DNA of 64,000 nucleotides from Fluoribacter dumoffii NY 23 (GCF_000236165.1 NZ_CM001373.1:1156304-1220303), one strand, 5' to 3'. Positions 8,947 through 17,522 are shown, counted from the stretch's first letter. Made by a program: numbers and translations. Notes: a model not told the origin generated them from the letters alone.

Positions 8947-9348
8947 CTAGGTCTTATGGTTATGTGCGGCTGCAATGCAGGTGACTTCAACCAACAGTCC
9001 GGGATTAGCCAATGCCGCAACTCCAACTGATGTGCTCGTGTAAGAAGAAACGGGCATGCATTCTTTTCGAGTAGTAAAATAAGCTAGACCATTTTTTTCT
9101 ATATCAACTACATACGATGTCATGGCCAAAATCTGTGATAAATCGGAGTTCGCAGCATGTAAAGCAAACTCTATGTTTTTGAATAATTGTCGGGTTTGAG
9201 ACTCTATATCCTTACCCACCACTCTTCCATCTCTATCTTCTCCCGCTTGTCCTGTCACAAAGATTAAATCATTGAATTGGACACATTGTGTAAAACCATA
9301 CTTATCATAAGAAAGAAGTTCAGGTACATGAATCACCTTTTTGTGCAT
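8947..9348 (-). CDS. RidA/YjgF/YER057c family protein
   Basis: 133 residues from the ATG at 9348. I prefer this start over the upstream ATG at 9378 because AAGGAG lies 8 bases before it and because RidA proteins usually start about here. Family features are the IFVTGQAGEDRDGRVV strand-turn, the helix QTRQLFKNIEFALHAA, and the end LVEVTCIAA. The canonical Arg before the last strand (usually ..ARVEVE) is not present, as in the wider YjgF group and not RidA itself. These trimers deaminate enamines/imines or related intermediates. It is the first gene of the RidA-amidohydrolase-binding-protein operon. An accessory catabolic function is inferred from context. Confidence 0.8.
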   Translation of the reverse strand: MHKKVIHVPELLSYDKYGFTQCVQFNDLIFVTGQAGEDRDGRVVGKDIESQTRQLFKNIEFALHAANSDLSQILAMTSYVVDIEKNGLAYFTTRKECMPVSSYTSTSVGVAALANPGLLVEVTCIAAAHNHKT

Positions 9349-9814
9349 AGTCCTATCTCCTTCAGCCTTTAAGTACATTATTTCTGTTATTATAGACCAC
9401 CTGGTTGCTAACAGGCTTGACGCTTTGGAAATTACATCCCGACATAAAACTTAAAACTCAGATCGAAAAAAACTCTTATGGCATTCATTAAAAATGAATA
9501 ATTTTTTATCAAAAAAAAACAATTAGCTTATGTCAAAAAACAAAGAAAATGTTATTAATTAAAACAGTCATAAATAATAAAATGCCACATCTGAATATAT
9601 GTGTGATAAAGAAAAAGTTATGGAACAAATTGAAAGTGCAATTCAGCAACTTCAAAATAAACCTAGATCCCCCTTTTCAATTTTAATGCTATAGAAAGGA
9701 AATTAAAGTTTCGACAACAATTTATTCTAAATTTATCGATATTCTATCGGGAGAAACACTTTTTTATTAAAAGTATATTATACTTAAAATTGTACAATAG
9801 AAGCTCATTTTTTT
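9349..9814. other. Divergent intergenic region with a 15-bp palindrome
   Basis: AT-rich region between the RidA operon (leftward) and the glycosyltransferase (rightward), which must hold both promoters. AAGTATA-T-TATACTT at 9771-9785 is a perfect palindrome 29 bases before the glycosyltransferase start and may be an operator or part of its promoter. A 31-codon frame at about 9599-9694 has no support as a gene. Confidence 0.35.
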
Positions 9815-11863
9815 ATGAAAAAAAAACACGACGACAATGTAAATTCATCAAATAGCATTCCACCAATGTTTCAATATGTATGGGTGGGTGGTGAAATTAG
9901 GCCTGAGTATTTGTCAACCATACTAAAAATATCGGCAGCTGCATTTCGCAGTGGCTTTGAAGAAACCATTATTTGGACCGATAATGATGAATACATCAAT
10001 GAACCACTAAGACGTTCAGATTTAAAGTCACTTGCGAATAAATATAATTCGAGCAGGAAAAAAAATACTACAGTTGAAAATATGCATCATCAATCAGCTC
10101 ACCAATCCGATTCAAAATTGCCTCTGTCTGCAGAAACTTTAGATATCCCCATGCACGCGGGAAACTTCCATATTAAAATAAAAAATATCAATGAATTGCT
10201 GGACCGGCTTAAAACTGACCCTATTTTCCCTGATAAAGAAACAAATGCCTATATATATAACTTATTAAGAGAGTCTATTGGAAATCGCAATTTGGCTGCC
10301 GTTAGTGATTTAATTCGATATTGTAGCTTGTATTACGATGGAGGATACTATCTGGATACTGATTTACAACCTACGGTTGATAGCACTACAAGGCTTGTGC
10401 CAGATAAACCACCGTTAGGAATGATTGGTCATATCCGCCAACAAAATTATCCGGAAGACAAGCTCAGGATAGCTTATTTGATGAAAATGCCATTACCCTT
10501 GGAAGTGGATGGAAATAATGATGCTTTTGGGGTTGTTCCTCGTCATCCCATTTTACGAGTAGCTATCCAAAAGATGCTTGCCGCCTATGCTAAGCAAGAT
10601 GTAGAACCAATCATATTAAAAGACATTAGTGCTGAAAAAATTGGAGATAGAATAAAAGACGTTCTAACTCCTTTTGAAAGAAACTTTGTATCTCAGTTAA
10701 AAAAGGATAAAGCAACTCAAACCGAATTTATAAAATCGCTTTTGAATCAATGTTTTGAGTTACGATTATTGGATAATGTAAATTTTAATGAAATGGAATT
10801 AAAAAATTCTTCTCATCGCACGCCAAGCAGTGTGGCAAAAGATAAACAAAAAACACTACATTCAATTGAACATTTAATTACTGAATATACCAAGCAATTA
10901 AAGATTGACAATTTTACTCATGAAGATATTAAACAATTAAGCAAAAAGTTAATTCAATACGTCCAAGAAGAAATTAAAATACATCAAGAAACCTATAACT
11001 TAGGATATGAGGGTGCAACAGAAATGGATGCTAAAAGGTATCCATTTGCCGTTAAAGACACCAACAATCGAAATAAAAGAAGACATAATACCTGTGAAGC
11101 CAGTATTAATTCTTTTTGTGAAGCTATTGAAGCCTTTTTAGTTCATAAAGAACCTAATGGAGCCTCTCCTTATACTGATGAGGAACTTGCAACATTTTCT
11201 CCTGAAAAATTAACTAAATCGCATTTCGCAGCTAATGTTAAAACCATTCAAGCACCAGGCGATTACGAGGTAGCAGTTAAATTAGCTGGTTGCGAAGTGA
11301 CAATAAAGTGCGATAAAACATGGTTACATAATACTAAAAGCAAGGTTTCCTATGATGAAAATGCTTTACCCGCTAAGAAAAAAACGGGGGATTTTTTCGC
11401 AAGCAGTAAAAATGAAGGCAAAAAAACAATTGAACAAAATGATACAGATAGCAGACAAGAAGCCCTCACTATACCCGATAAAAATAAATTGACTATGAGT
11501 ATCATGAAGATTCCTTTGAATGAAAGAGAAGAAAATATTCTCGCAGTCTACACCGTATTAAAGAATGATGAATTGCTGAGGAATTCCGATAGCTCCGTTC
11601 CAGCTATTATCAGGACCATACGAGACATAGTGGTGAATATCGACCCTTCAAAAGAAGAAAATATAAGCAATGCCATTATTGAAATCAAAAGAAAAATAGC
11701 TGAAAACAAGGACAATAATTACAATAAAAATGCTGATGACATCATCAAGGCATTTGCCAAACCAAGCTGTTGCGATTTTCAAAAAATCCGTGCGGCCTTA
11801 ACTGCCAACCCTATAATGGACGAAATAATGAAACCTGTCACAGTAGGAAGACAGCAACTGTAA
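9815..11863 (+). CDS. Putative glycosyltransferase effector with DXD motif (TcdA/TcdB-like GT-A fold)
   Basis: 682 residues. The N-terminus has the GT-A start IPPMFQYVWVGGEIRPEYL, then TIIWTDNDEY. Residues 162-183 carry the diagnostic block AAVSDLIRYCSLYYDGGYYL followed by DTD at 181-183, which binds metal and nucleotide sugar in large clostridial toxins and in Legionella glycosyltransferase effectors. The segment IGHIRQ and a DNDAFGVVPRHP stretch downstream fit the same domain. The C-terminal half is helical and charged, probably for targeting. No signal peptide or membrane segment is seen. Secretion by Dot/Icm and a host protein target are inference. The Shine-Dalgarno is weak, so the start is chosen as the first ATG in frame. 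Confidence 0.75.
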   Translation: MKKKHDDNVNSSNSIPPMFQYVWVGGEIRPEYLSTILKISAAAFRSGFEETIIWTDNDEYINEPLRRSDLKSLANKYNSSRKKNTTVENMHHQSAHQSDSKLPLSAETLDIPMHAGNFHIKIKNINELLDRLKTDPIFPDKETNAYIYNLLRESIGNRNLAAVSDLIRYCSLYYDGGYYLDTDLQPTVDSTTRLVPDKPPLGMIGHIRQQNYPEDKLRIAYLMKMPLPLEVDGNNDAFGVVPRHPILRVAIQKMLAAYAKQDVEPIILKDISAEKIGDRIKDVLTPFERNFVSQLKKDKATQTEFIKSLLNQCFELRLLDNVNFNEMELKNSSHRTPSSVAKDKQKTLHSIEHLITEYTKQLKIDNFTHEDIKQLSKKLIQYVQEEIKIHQETYNLGYEGATEMDAKRYPFAVKDTNNRNKRRHNTCEASINSFCEAIEAFLVHKEPNGASPYTDEELATFSPEKLTKSHFAANVKTIQAPGDYEVAVKLAGCEVTIKCDKTWLHNTKSKVSYDENALPAKKKTGDFFASSKNEGKKTIEQNDTDSRQEALTIPDKNKLTMSIMKIPLNEREENILAVYTVLKNDELLRNSDSSVPAIIRTIRDIVVNIDPSKEENISNAIIEIKRKIAENKDNNYNKNADDIIKAFAKPSCCDFQKIRAALTANPIMDEIMKPVTVGRQQL

Positions 11864-12106
11864 ACATTTTACACTGTATAATCAAGGCAACATGAATCGA
11901 TCGATACTTCATCAAGCTCAGAAACAATAGTTTTTTGATAAAGTACAGCGTTACAATGGTCGCTTTAAGAATTAAACTCGTAAGAGAAACTTATGGGTTT
12001 GTTATTCCTAAACCAGTTTTTCTAATTTCGCCAAACTTAGCCAACTCAATTTAAGGAAAAAAATAACATAATGTACTAAGTTTAACATATAAGATATAGA
12101 CTGAAC

Positions 12107-13699
12107 GTGTTATCTATGACTGCTCAAGAAAATATAGTTTCAAAAATTAATAAATACCTGAAAGCGCAAAATATTCCGTTGAATTTTAATGAAGATGGAG
12201 TATGCAATGGCTTGGCCTCATTATATGCAAAATATGTTCTTGAAGGACGTGCAGCAGAATTTCAAGACTTACTGAAACGAGCATCTAACGTAAACCATTC
12301 TAACTATGATGAGCAAATAAATAAATTCATAAACCAAGTATTGCTTACCATGGAACCTGAGTTGTTCAACAAAAACTTAAACCAAAATAACAGTTATCAA
12401 GTATTGAACGTTGACCAAAGGCAAGGTGATAAGCTCATTTCAAAGAGTATGAAAGCATGTTTTGATATATCATTGGTTGGTACAAAAAAGACTATGACAG
12501 ATCTTATCAAAAAGATAAAACTCCAGGAGAAAAATGAAGTAATCCTTGTTTCCACACCAGATCATGCCATGGGGATAAGAAAAGAAAGAGATAAATACTA
12601 TTTATACGATCCGAGCTCCATAAGAAATGAAATTGAATGTGATAACGAAGCTGCTTTGGTTAGATACTTATCATTTTGGTATGGAGGTAACAAAGGGCTC
12701 GCACTAAATATTCGTGTAATAAATAATCCCCACATTACACCGAGAATTGATTTTCCTTCTCTGAACGAATTTTCTGGGGAACTTGACCACTCCATCAAAA
12801 TAGATGGGAAGCATTATAACAATCTATCTTTTTTTGCAGAAAATAGTAATAGCGAAGAAGGAATGAACCTAATAATCTCGGATGCAAATTGGTCTAACGA
12901 AGAATATGTCGATGCGGCAGAAAAGGCTGTTATTTATAACAATCATGAGTCTCTAAAGGCACTTTTACCGGCTTTAGATTTAAAGGATTTGCCAAACCTT
13001 GTTTTTCTAGCATTAGTAAATGGCAGACAACAAAGTTATCAAACCTTACGTCAATCACCCTTTTTTTCAGAGGCTTTTAATAATATTTTTAAAAATGAAA
13101 AAATGATTAACTCCTTGTTGGCTGCCGCTGCCAATGGGGGAAATCCTGAGTTACTGAATATTTTTTTCAACGAGTTATCCGAATTCAAATCCCAGAATAT
13201 AATCACCAAGGATGTATATTTTGAGCAGGATGTTAATATACAAATGGATATGATACAACATGCAATTAGAAGTGATAATCCGGATTGTGTACGAATACTA
13301 TTAAGCAAAATTTCATCAACTATTGAAATACCCCTTCATGCAAAATTAAGTTATTTAACCGATGCCATCAAAAGAAATAATCCCTCTATAGTTAATGTAT
13401 TATTTAAAGAGCTAAATATAACCGGAGAGCATCTAAGCAGAATTAATATTCCGATAGGTAATTTTGAAAAGACCGACACTTACCTTTTACAAATACTGAA
13501 AAATAAAGGTATGGAATTTTCAGAATATCAAGAAAAAATATTTGAACATAAAATCCAACATAAACCTATTGGAATTATACTTGCAATTGGAATAGTACTG
13601 CAAAAATTTACTGATTTTGTTTTAGGCAAGGAACTGTCTATTGAAAAAGAGGAAATGCAAATTAATCCAGAAAGCTGGGTAGATACTAATGCCCCCTAG
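12107..13699 (+). CDS. Putative effector: YopT/C58-like cysteine protease domain plus ankyrin-like C-terminus
   Basis: 530 residues from GTG 12107; an ATG at 12116 in frame is equally possible, and neither has a clear ribosome-binding site. C33 (GVCNGLASLYAKY), H153 (PDHAMGIRKE) and D168 (YLYDPSS) have the order and context of C58 (YopT/AvrPphB) papain-like peptidases, in which the His sits in an HAM strand and the Asp in a DP turn. Residues about 270-440 contain helical pairs such as NPELLNIFFNELSEF and NPDCVRILLSKI that resemble divergent ankyrin repeats. A hydrophobic segment (IGIILAIGIVLQKF) and an acidic tail end the protein. The same N-terminal block recurs in the gene starting at 63546. 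The target is unknown. Confidence 0.6.
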   Translation: MLSMTAQENIVSKINKYLKAQNIPLNFNEDGVCNGLASLYAKYVLEGRAAEFQDLLKRASNVNHSNYDEQINKFINQVLLTMEPELFNKNLNQNNSYQVLNVDQRQGDKLISKSMKACFDISLVGTKKTMTDLIKKIKLQEKNEVILVSTPDHAMGIRKERDKYYLYDPSSIRNEIECDNEAALVRYLSFWYGGNKGLALNIRVINNPHITPRIDFPSLNEFSGELDHSIKIDGKHYNNLSFFAENSNSEEGMNLIISDANWSNEEYVDAAEKAVIYNNHESLKALLPALDLKDLPNLVFLALVNGRQQSYQTLRQSPFFSEAFNNIFKNEKMINSLLAAAANGGNPELLNIFFNELSEFKSQNIITKDVYFEQDVNIQMDMIQHAIRSDNPDCVRILLSKISSTIEIPLHAKLSYLTDAIKRNNPSIVNVLFKELNITGEHLSRINIPIGNFEKTDTYLLQILKNKGMEFSEYQEKIFEHKIQHKPIGIILAIGIVLQKFTDFVLGKELSIEKEEMQINPESWVDTNAP

Positions 13700-13790
13700 T
13701 ATTCCTTTTTGTTTTTATAAGAAACTGGGAAGTATTTATGCTTGCATTATTCTAGTTTAAGCAAAATAGTAAAAAATTACGTCTGTAGTT

Positions 13791-14003
13791 TTATTTAAAT
13801 CCCGAGTTTTCACCCTGTTTTATTTTATAGTTAATCCATTCCTCGTCGTGTTTAAAAATGTACTCACAAGCACGTTGAATAAAATAATCCTTGTATTGAA
13901 TGCCAGCCCACTGACAATAATCTTCTACTTCCTTTAAAACTGAAGCATGCATGCGAATTCGAAACTGGATCTTGTCATCTTCTTTTTCCTGAGTAATTAG
14001 CAT
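13791..14003 (-). CDS. Ribbon-helix-helix-like small protein (possible autoregulator)
   Basis: 70 residues from the ATG at 14003, chosen because AGGAG lies 10 bases upstream; the longer frame to 14051 would start inside a palindrome. The pattern is a short strand (IQFRIRM), a helix (SVLKEVEDYCQWAG), then YKDYFIQRACEYIF, which matches the strand-helix-helix layout of MetJ/Arc-type DNA-binding proteins. Such proteins act as dimers on palindromes, and a perfect 19-bp palindrome lies 39 bases upstream. They often belong to plasmid, conjugation or antitoxin systems, but no partner toxin or mobilisation gene is adjacent. DNA binding is inferred. Confidence 0.5.
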   Translation of the reverse strand: MLITQEKEDDKIQFRIRMHASVLKEVEDYCQWAGIQYKDYFIQRACEYIFKHDEEWINYKIKQGENSGFK

Positions 14004-14041
14004 TTTTAATTTTCTCCTAATAGGAAATTTATAAATATATA

Positions 14042-14060
14042 AAGCGGACATTGTCCGCTT
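14042..14060. promoter_or_regulatory. Perfect 19-bp palindrome (candidate operator, or terminator of the gene to its right)
   Basis: AAGCGGACA-T-TGTCCGCTT is a 9+1+9 perfect palindrome. It lies 39 bases upstream of the ribbon-helix-helix-like gene, where an autoregulator's operator would be. It also lies 34 bases downstream of the stop of the 14094-14471 gene and is followed on the minus strand by a weak T-rich run (TTTATATATTT), so it may end that transcript instead, or do both. Confidence 0.55.
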
Positions 14061-14093
14061 ACTGTAGTAGTCACCCTAACCTATGATGTTTAA

Positions 14094-14471
14094 TTACAAC
14101 TCTAGGCATATCATGCGGATAACATCGGTAGATTCATTGGTGATGCCTAATTTAGCTTTTGTTTTTAATTCTAATTTTAACGCATTATTATTCATCGAGG
14201 CAAAAGATAAGGTCATTATAGTGTCCTCAGGCATTATTAAGTTATTTACGATACTGGTATTTGTTTCAGAAACAAAATTCATCATAAAATCGCTTCCCTC
14301 CACGTTATGCTCTACTTTACAACTTAATGTTCTTGACCCAGTTTCTTTTCCCTGAAGAGTGATCTGCTCATTAGGCGGCAATTCATAAGAACACTGATCC
14401 GCATTTCCAACAAAAGATAGAGTGAACAGGATTAATCCCAAGATATATGTAAGTGGTTGTTTTACTTTCAT
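14094..14471 (-). CDS. Small secreted protein of unknown function
   Basis: 125 residues with a clear signal peptide: KVKQPLTYILGLILFTLSFVGNA then a cleavage-like ANADQ junction near residue 25. The mature part is about 100 residues with three cysteines (CSYEL, LSCKV, MICLEL) and alternating polar/hydrophobic strands, suggesting a small beta-sandwich. AAGGAGG lies 4-5 bases before the ATG, so the start is firm. Location is probably periplasmic or extracellular. It resembles the next gene (14759-15172) in size, signal peptide and beta-rich character, but I see no clear sequence identity. No family recognised. Confidence 0.65.
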   Translation of the reverse strand: MKVKQPLTYILGLILFTLSFVGNADQCSYELPPNEQITLQGKETGSRTLSCKVEHNVEGSDFMMNFVSETNTSIVNNLIMPEDTIMTLSFASMNNNALKLELKTKAKLGITNESTDVIRMICLEL

Positions 14472-14733
14472 AAAACCTCCTTGAATTAAAAATTTAACAA
14501 AAGAGCTAGCGTCATGATTAAGTAAACATAAGACTTATTAGTTCAATAATCTATTAAGAGCGATTAATTTGTTTCATAAGTTTTTAACTTTTCCATCACC
14601 TTCGACAATAAAAACTCTGTGCTGGAAACAAATTCATTAGAGTATATAAAATTGTCAATCAGACACGATTTTTCATTAATGATCATTTTTTGCTTATCAC
14701 AAGGTAAGAAAAAGATTCACTTCAGGGTGAGAG

Positions 14734-14756
14734 GTCAGGCTTATAGCAAGCCTGAC
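14734..14756 (-). terminator. Hairpin just after the stop of the 14759-15172 gene
   Basis: GTCAGGCTT (14734-14742) pairs perfectly with AAGCCTGAC (14748-14756) around a 5-base loop. It begins 3 bases after the stop codon on the minus strand. There is no U-tract, so it may stabilise the 3' end and not act as a strong intrinsic terminator. Confidence 0.4.
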
Positions 14757-14758
14757 AG

Positions 14759-15172
14759 TTATTGGTTGTTAATAGTATATTGAACTTCCCCTATTTTACG
14801 GTTTTTTTCTACCGCATAATCACTTTGAGGTGAATTATCATTATGTTCGCAGAAAGCGACTTTATTTTCTAAACTATACTGAATCTTTACGGTTTTGCTG
14901 GGTAAAGAAAGAGTATGTAGAGTGAACTCTCCTGTCATTGGTAAATCTTGCTTACTGCGATTGATAGTAAATACTTGCTCTGATTTATGATTTAACTTTT
15001 CAAAGACTCCCGGCTGAATTTCAGCTCCGTTTAATTTAATTGTTGTCATCAATAAATCATCGTTAAGATTGTTTTTTAATCTAATTTGAAATCCATCACA
15101 AGGCGCCGAAGCTGCTGAGGCAATACCTGTCACCAGAATTGATACAAATATAGATAGTTTCAATTTATTCAT
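14759..15172 (-). CDS. Small secreted protein of unknown function
   Basis: 137 residues with a signal peptide (NKLKLSIFVSILVTGIASA, cleavage about residue 20-23). The mature protein starts APCDGFQIRLKNNLNDDLL and has two Cys (residues about 26 and 109) that could form one disulfide. The strand-rich pattern (IRLKNNLNDDLLMTTIKLNG, then SEQVFTINRS) suggests a small beta-sandwich exported to the periplasm or outside. AAGGAG lies about 8 bases before the ATG. It is separated from the similar small secreted gene to the left by about 290 bases with no recognisable feature. No family recognised. Confidence 0.65.
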   Translation of the reverse strand: MNKLKLSIFVSILVTGIASAASAPCDGFQIRLKNNLNDDLLMTTIKLNGAEIQPGVFEKLNHKSEQVFTINRSKQDLPMTGEFTLHTLSLPSKTVKIQYSLENKVAFCEHNDNSPQSDYAVEKNRKIGEVQYTINNQ

Positions 15173-15345
15173 ATTTGCTTCTCCTTTTCACCAAAATTAC
15201 ATTCTTAAACAATAAAACTCATAAGTCAACATTTCTTTGACATTCTAGATCCAAGTTAATTGAAGGTATTTCGTCAATTTTTTATTGACATTCTGTGCTG
15301 ATTATGATGAAAATGTGATGAGGCAATATACAAGGAGTCCAGAAA

Positions 15346-15564
15346 ATGAATTTAAAAAATATTGCTATGGGCATTTTAAGTTTTGGTTTGTTACTGAGAA
15401 ACAGTCTTGCATACCGAGAAAAATTACTTTTAAAATGTAGGTTATCTTCAGTTCAAACAGCAACACTCAACAAAGAAAACCTAAGTAATCAACAAAAAGG
15501 CAATGAGCCACTTCCCATAACCAAATCTTCGAAAAAAAAATATAAACAACTTGTACATTTCTAA
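15346..15564 (+). CDS. Small hypothetical protein, possibly exported
   Basis: 72 residues. AAGGAG 8 bases before the ATG argues for translation. The N-terminus (NLKNIAMGILSFGLLLRNSLA) could be a signal peptide or anchor, and the rest is lysine-rich and probably unstructured, ending SSKKKYKQLVHF. The low complexity of the mature part may mean the gene is truncated or frameshifted. No family recognised. Confidence 0.4.
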   Translation: MNLKNIAMGILSFGLLLRNSLAYREKLLLKCRLSSVQTATLNKENLSNQQKGNEPLPITKSSKKKYKQLVHF

Positions 15565-15719
15565 TAAAACTAAAATTTTTGCTGCCATGGATGGCTCATT
15601 ATTAGGGTTGATGGAGTTATTTTATATGTCAGTAGTTGCTCGTTTCAGGATTCGACCTACTGAATGATTGTTCTTTGAATGCAGTACGCACCGGCTGTTT
15701 AACGTAGAAGGAGTCTGAT

Positions 15720-16379
15720 ATGAAAAATAATAATAAATCTGCACCATTCCATACTATTGAAATAATTAATGAGCTTCTTAAGCAATGTAGCAAAAAAAAT
15801 ATTCCGAATGTAAAAAAAATTTGTTCAAAGACCAAGGAAAATCGTAATACTGGCTCAAAATACCTTAATAAAAGGTGGGAGCAACATCAAGAAGGCGAAT
15901 TAAGTAAGGACGTGATTTACTTATATTCCAGGTCAATCCCACAGAGAAAAGAGTTACAACATGCTATTATATCTCTGCAATGCCTGGCTAAAGAGTTGGA
16001 GATACACAGTGATCTCCTGAATCATCTCCCCAACCACTCCTACCCTTTAGGTAATATTATTCTTCATTCTCTGCAAGAAATTGAAAATAAATTGTTAGTT
16101 ACTTATTCATATACGAATGAATTAAATAATGATAAAAAGAAACTGGAAGAACAATTGAACCGTATATTGCATGAAAACAAACGTCTAGGTGAAGAAATTA
16201 ACGAAATGCAACATATCAGCATCAAAAAGAACCAAAAACTTCAGCAACAATTAGATGCTAAAAAAAGAGAGATTTTAGCAGCAAATAATTTAATAAAGTC
16301 TTTAAAACGTGAGAAACGCAGACCCACTCTCAAGAGTTTCTTCCATGACTACAATCTGATTATGAACCGAAGTAGTTAA
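15720..16379 (+). CDS. Coiled-coil protein, possibly KfrA-like DNA-binding
   Basis: 219 residues with AAGGAG about 8 bases upstream of the ATG. Residues about 10-60 (TIEIINELLKQC...VKKICSKTKENRNTGSKYLNKRWEQ) recall the helix-turn-helix start of KfrA-type plasmid proteins, which read a short 'gene-set' motif before a W-containing helix. Residues 115-205 form a long heptad-bearing coiled coil (EIENKLLVTYSYTNELN, KKKLEEQLNRILHENKRL, LKREKRR). The end is basic. A DNA-organising or regulatory role is possible; a host-directed role cannot be excluded. It sits in a stretch with the ribbon-helix-helix-like gene and a pseudogene, hinting at old mobile DNA. The family call is weak. Confidence 0.5.
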   Translation: MKNNNKSAPFHTIEIINELLKQCSKKNIPNVKKICSKTKENRNTGSKYLNKRWEQHQEGELSKDVIYLYSRSIPQRKELQHAIISLQCLAKELEIHSDLLNHLPNHSYPLGNIILHSLQEIENKLLVTYSYTNELNNDKKKLEEQLNRILHENKRLGEEINEMQHISIKKNQKLQQQLDAKKREILAANNLIKSLKREKRRPTLKSFFHDYNLIMNRSS

Positions 16380-16510
16380 TAAGAAATACGCGTACCGTCA
16401 AATCAAAATTGTTCTATCAAATTGCATGTCAATAAAAGGAGGTTTTTTTATTTGCCCCTCAATTGTAAAAAATTTAGATTAAATTAATTTTAAAATAAAT
16501 TGGATCATTT

Positions 16511-16530
16511 GCTGGGTTTTTAAGCCCAGC
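16511..16530. terminator. Hairpin downstream of the coiled-coil gene
   Basis: GCTGGGTTT pairs with AAGCCCAGC (one G-U pair) around a 2-base loop, about 130 bases after the stop at 16379. A U-tract is lacking, so termination is uncertain. Confidence 0.3.
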
Positions 16531-16608
16531 CTGCGCTTGCTGTTCTTGTAAGCCATTATTTTCCTTCAATAATAGAAAGTGAAACAGCTGTTTTTGTATT
16601 GTTAAAGA

Positions 16609-16812
16609 CTTTTAGGGAGTGCAGACATCAAATAGACGTCACATCCGTATGTGGCAGGCGATTCAAATTGGGATTGATACGGTGGCTTACCTGATATATG
16701 GTCTGGAATAAAACCATGCAGCGGCTATCCGCTTTGCCAGTTCTTAAATTCCCGCACCAATACTCTTGATTGGATTTTGTTTTCTTAGCCTCGATTAATT
16801 TTAAACCCAAAA
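16609..16812 (-). pseudogene. Decayed fragment paralogous to the beta-lactamase-like gene at 61479-63209
   Basis: The DNA matches that gene in two blocks: about 16612-16745 against 62703-62846, and about 16747-16812 against 62947-63010. Shared landmarks are GGACATCAAATAGA-type and TCGATTAATTTTAA-type strings and the peptide KLIEA.KTKS. About 100 bases that separate the blocks in the intact gene are missing, a further short gap lies inside the first block, and the frame is broken (the peptides CDVYLMSALPKS and KLIEAKKTKS are in different registers). No start or ribosome-binding site remains. It is best read as the remnant of a duplicated or once-homologous effector gene 45 kb away. Confidence 0.8.
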
Positions 16813-16886
16813 CGTTGTTCTATGATTACAGTTATAAAAACATTTAGTATTTATGTATACCCAGTAGGTGAACAAAAGCTATAACA

Positions 16887-17522
16887 TCATGAGCTTTTTA
16901 GTGTCCTTAATGTTCTTAAAGTAATGGAATAACGTAATTGTTTCACCGGAGCAATACGATGCTCCCAATTCCAACGCACCTCATCAGTCAACAAGTAAGC
17001 CGAGCCTCGATCGAGCATGAGTTTATGTTGAGTCTGATGGTCATCCCGTTTTCTAAAATGAATTAGCGTAGGGCTATGTAAAGAAACACCAAAAATGGCT
17101 TCAAATACAGCAGCATCTCGATGCCAACCAATTCCTGCATTAATAGGATATTCAGTGAGAAGCACTTCAACAACTTCATCAGAATGAACCTTCAATAACG
17201 AGGCAGCATGATCTCTAATTTCCTTCAAAAACACCGGAATAGGCTCGGTCGGTTGCACACTCCGTCGTTCATAAAGGTAATCCATTCCAAAATGCACGAC
17301 GCGTCGTCTTGCTATCTGCCCAAATAAAGCCACAGGGTTCCATGTGAGGCTTTGTAGTTTTTTAATTAAGTTTTGCTCTTCTTCCGGAGTGATAAAATCT
17401 GGGTAATAGGAAAAACCAGGTAAATAAGCCATTGACATTCCTGTAAACATTAAGTCATCGAACCCACTTAATTCATTGTAGCTTATACAGGCCCTAGGGT
17501 TTTCCCTAATATCAACATACAT
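16887..17522 (-). CDS. AlkB-like 2-oxoglutarate/Fe(II) dioxygenase
   Basis: Counted from 17522, H134-R-D136 (IGWHRDAAVF) and H188 (WEHRIAP) are the iron ligands, and R198 and R203 (LRYSITLR) bind 2-oxoglutarate and substrate, as in AlkB. LTEYPINAGIGWH and FGMDYLYERR are also typical of the AlkB/ALKBH2 group. The family reverses N-alkyl damage in DNA or RNA in the cytoplasm. The first ATG (17522) has no good ribosome-binding site; ATGs at about residues 25-31 are alternatives, the last (before AYLPGF) with AGGA upstream, and the dioxygenase domain is complete from there. The gene is a single transcription unit. Confidence 0.85.
   Translation of the reverse strand: MYVDIRENPRACISYNELSGFDDLMFTGMSMAYLPGFSYYPDFITPEEEQNLIKKLQSLTWNPVALFGQIARRRVVHFGMDYLYERRSVQPTEPIPVFLKEIRDHAASLLKVHSDEVVEVLLTEYPINAGIGWHRDAAVFEAIFGVSLHSPTLIHFRKRDDHQTQHKLMLDRGSAYLLTDEVRWNWEHRIAPVKQLRYSITLRTLRTLKSS

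Noticed and set aside
9599..9694. 31-codon frame before the glycosyltransferase gene
   Set aside because: Too short, no Shine-Dalgarno and no similarity; a chance frame in an AT-rich promoter region.
16628..16810. 60-codon minus-strand frame as a gene
   Set aside because: It is the broken paralogue fragment of the beta-lactamase-like gene, so it is called a pseudogene and not a CDS.
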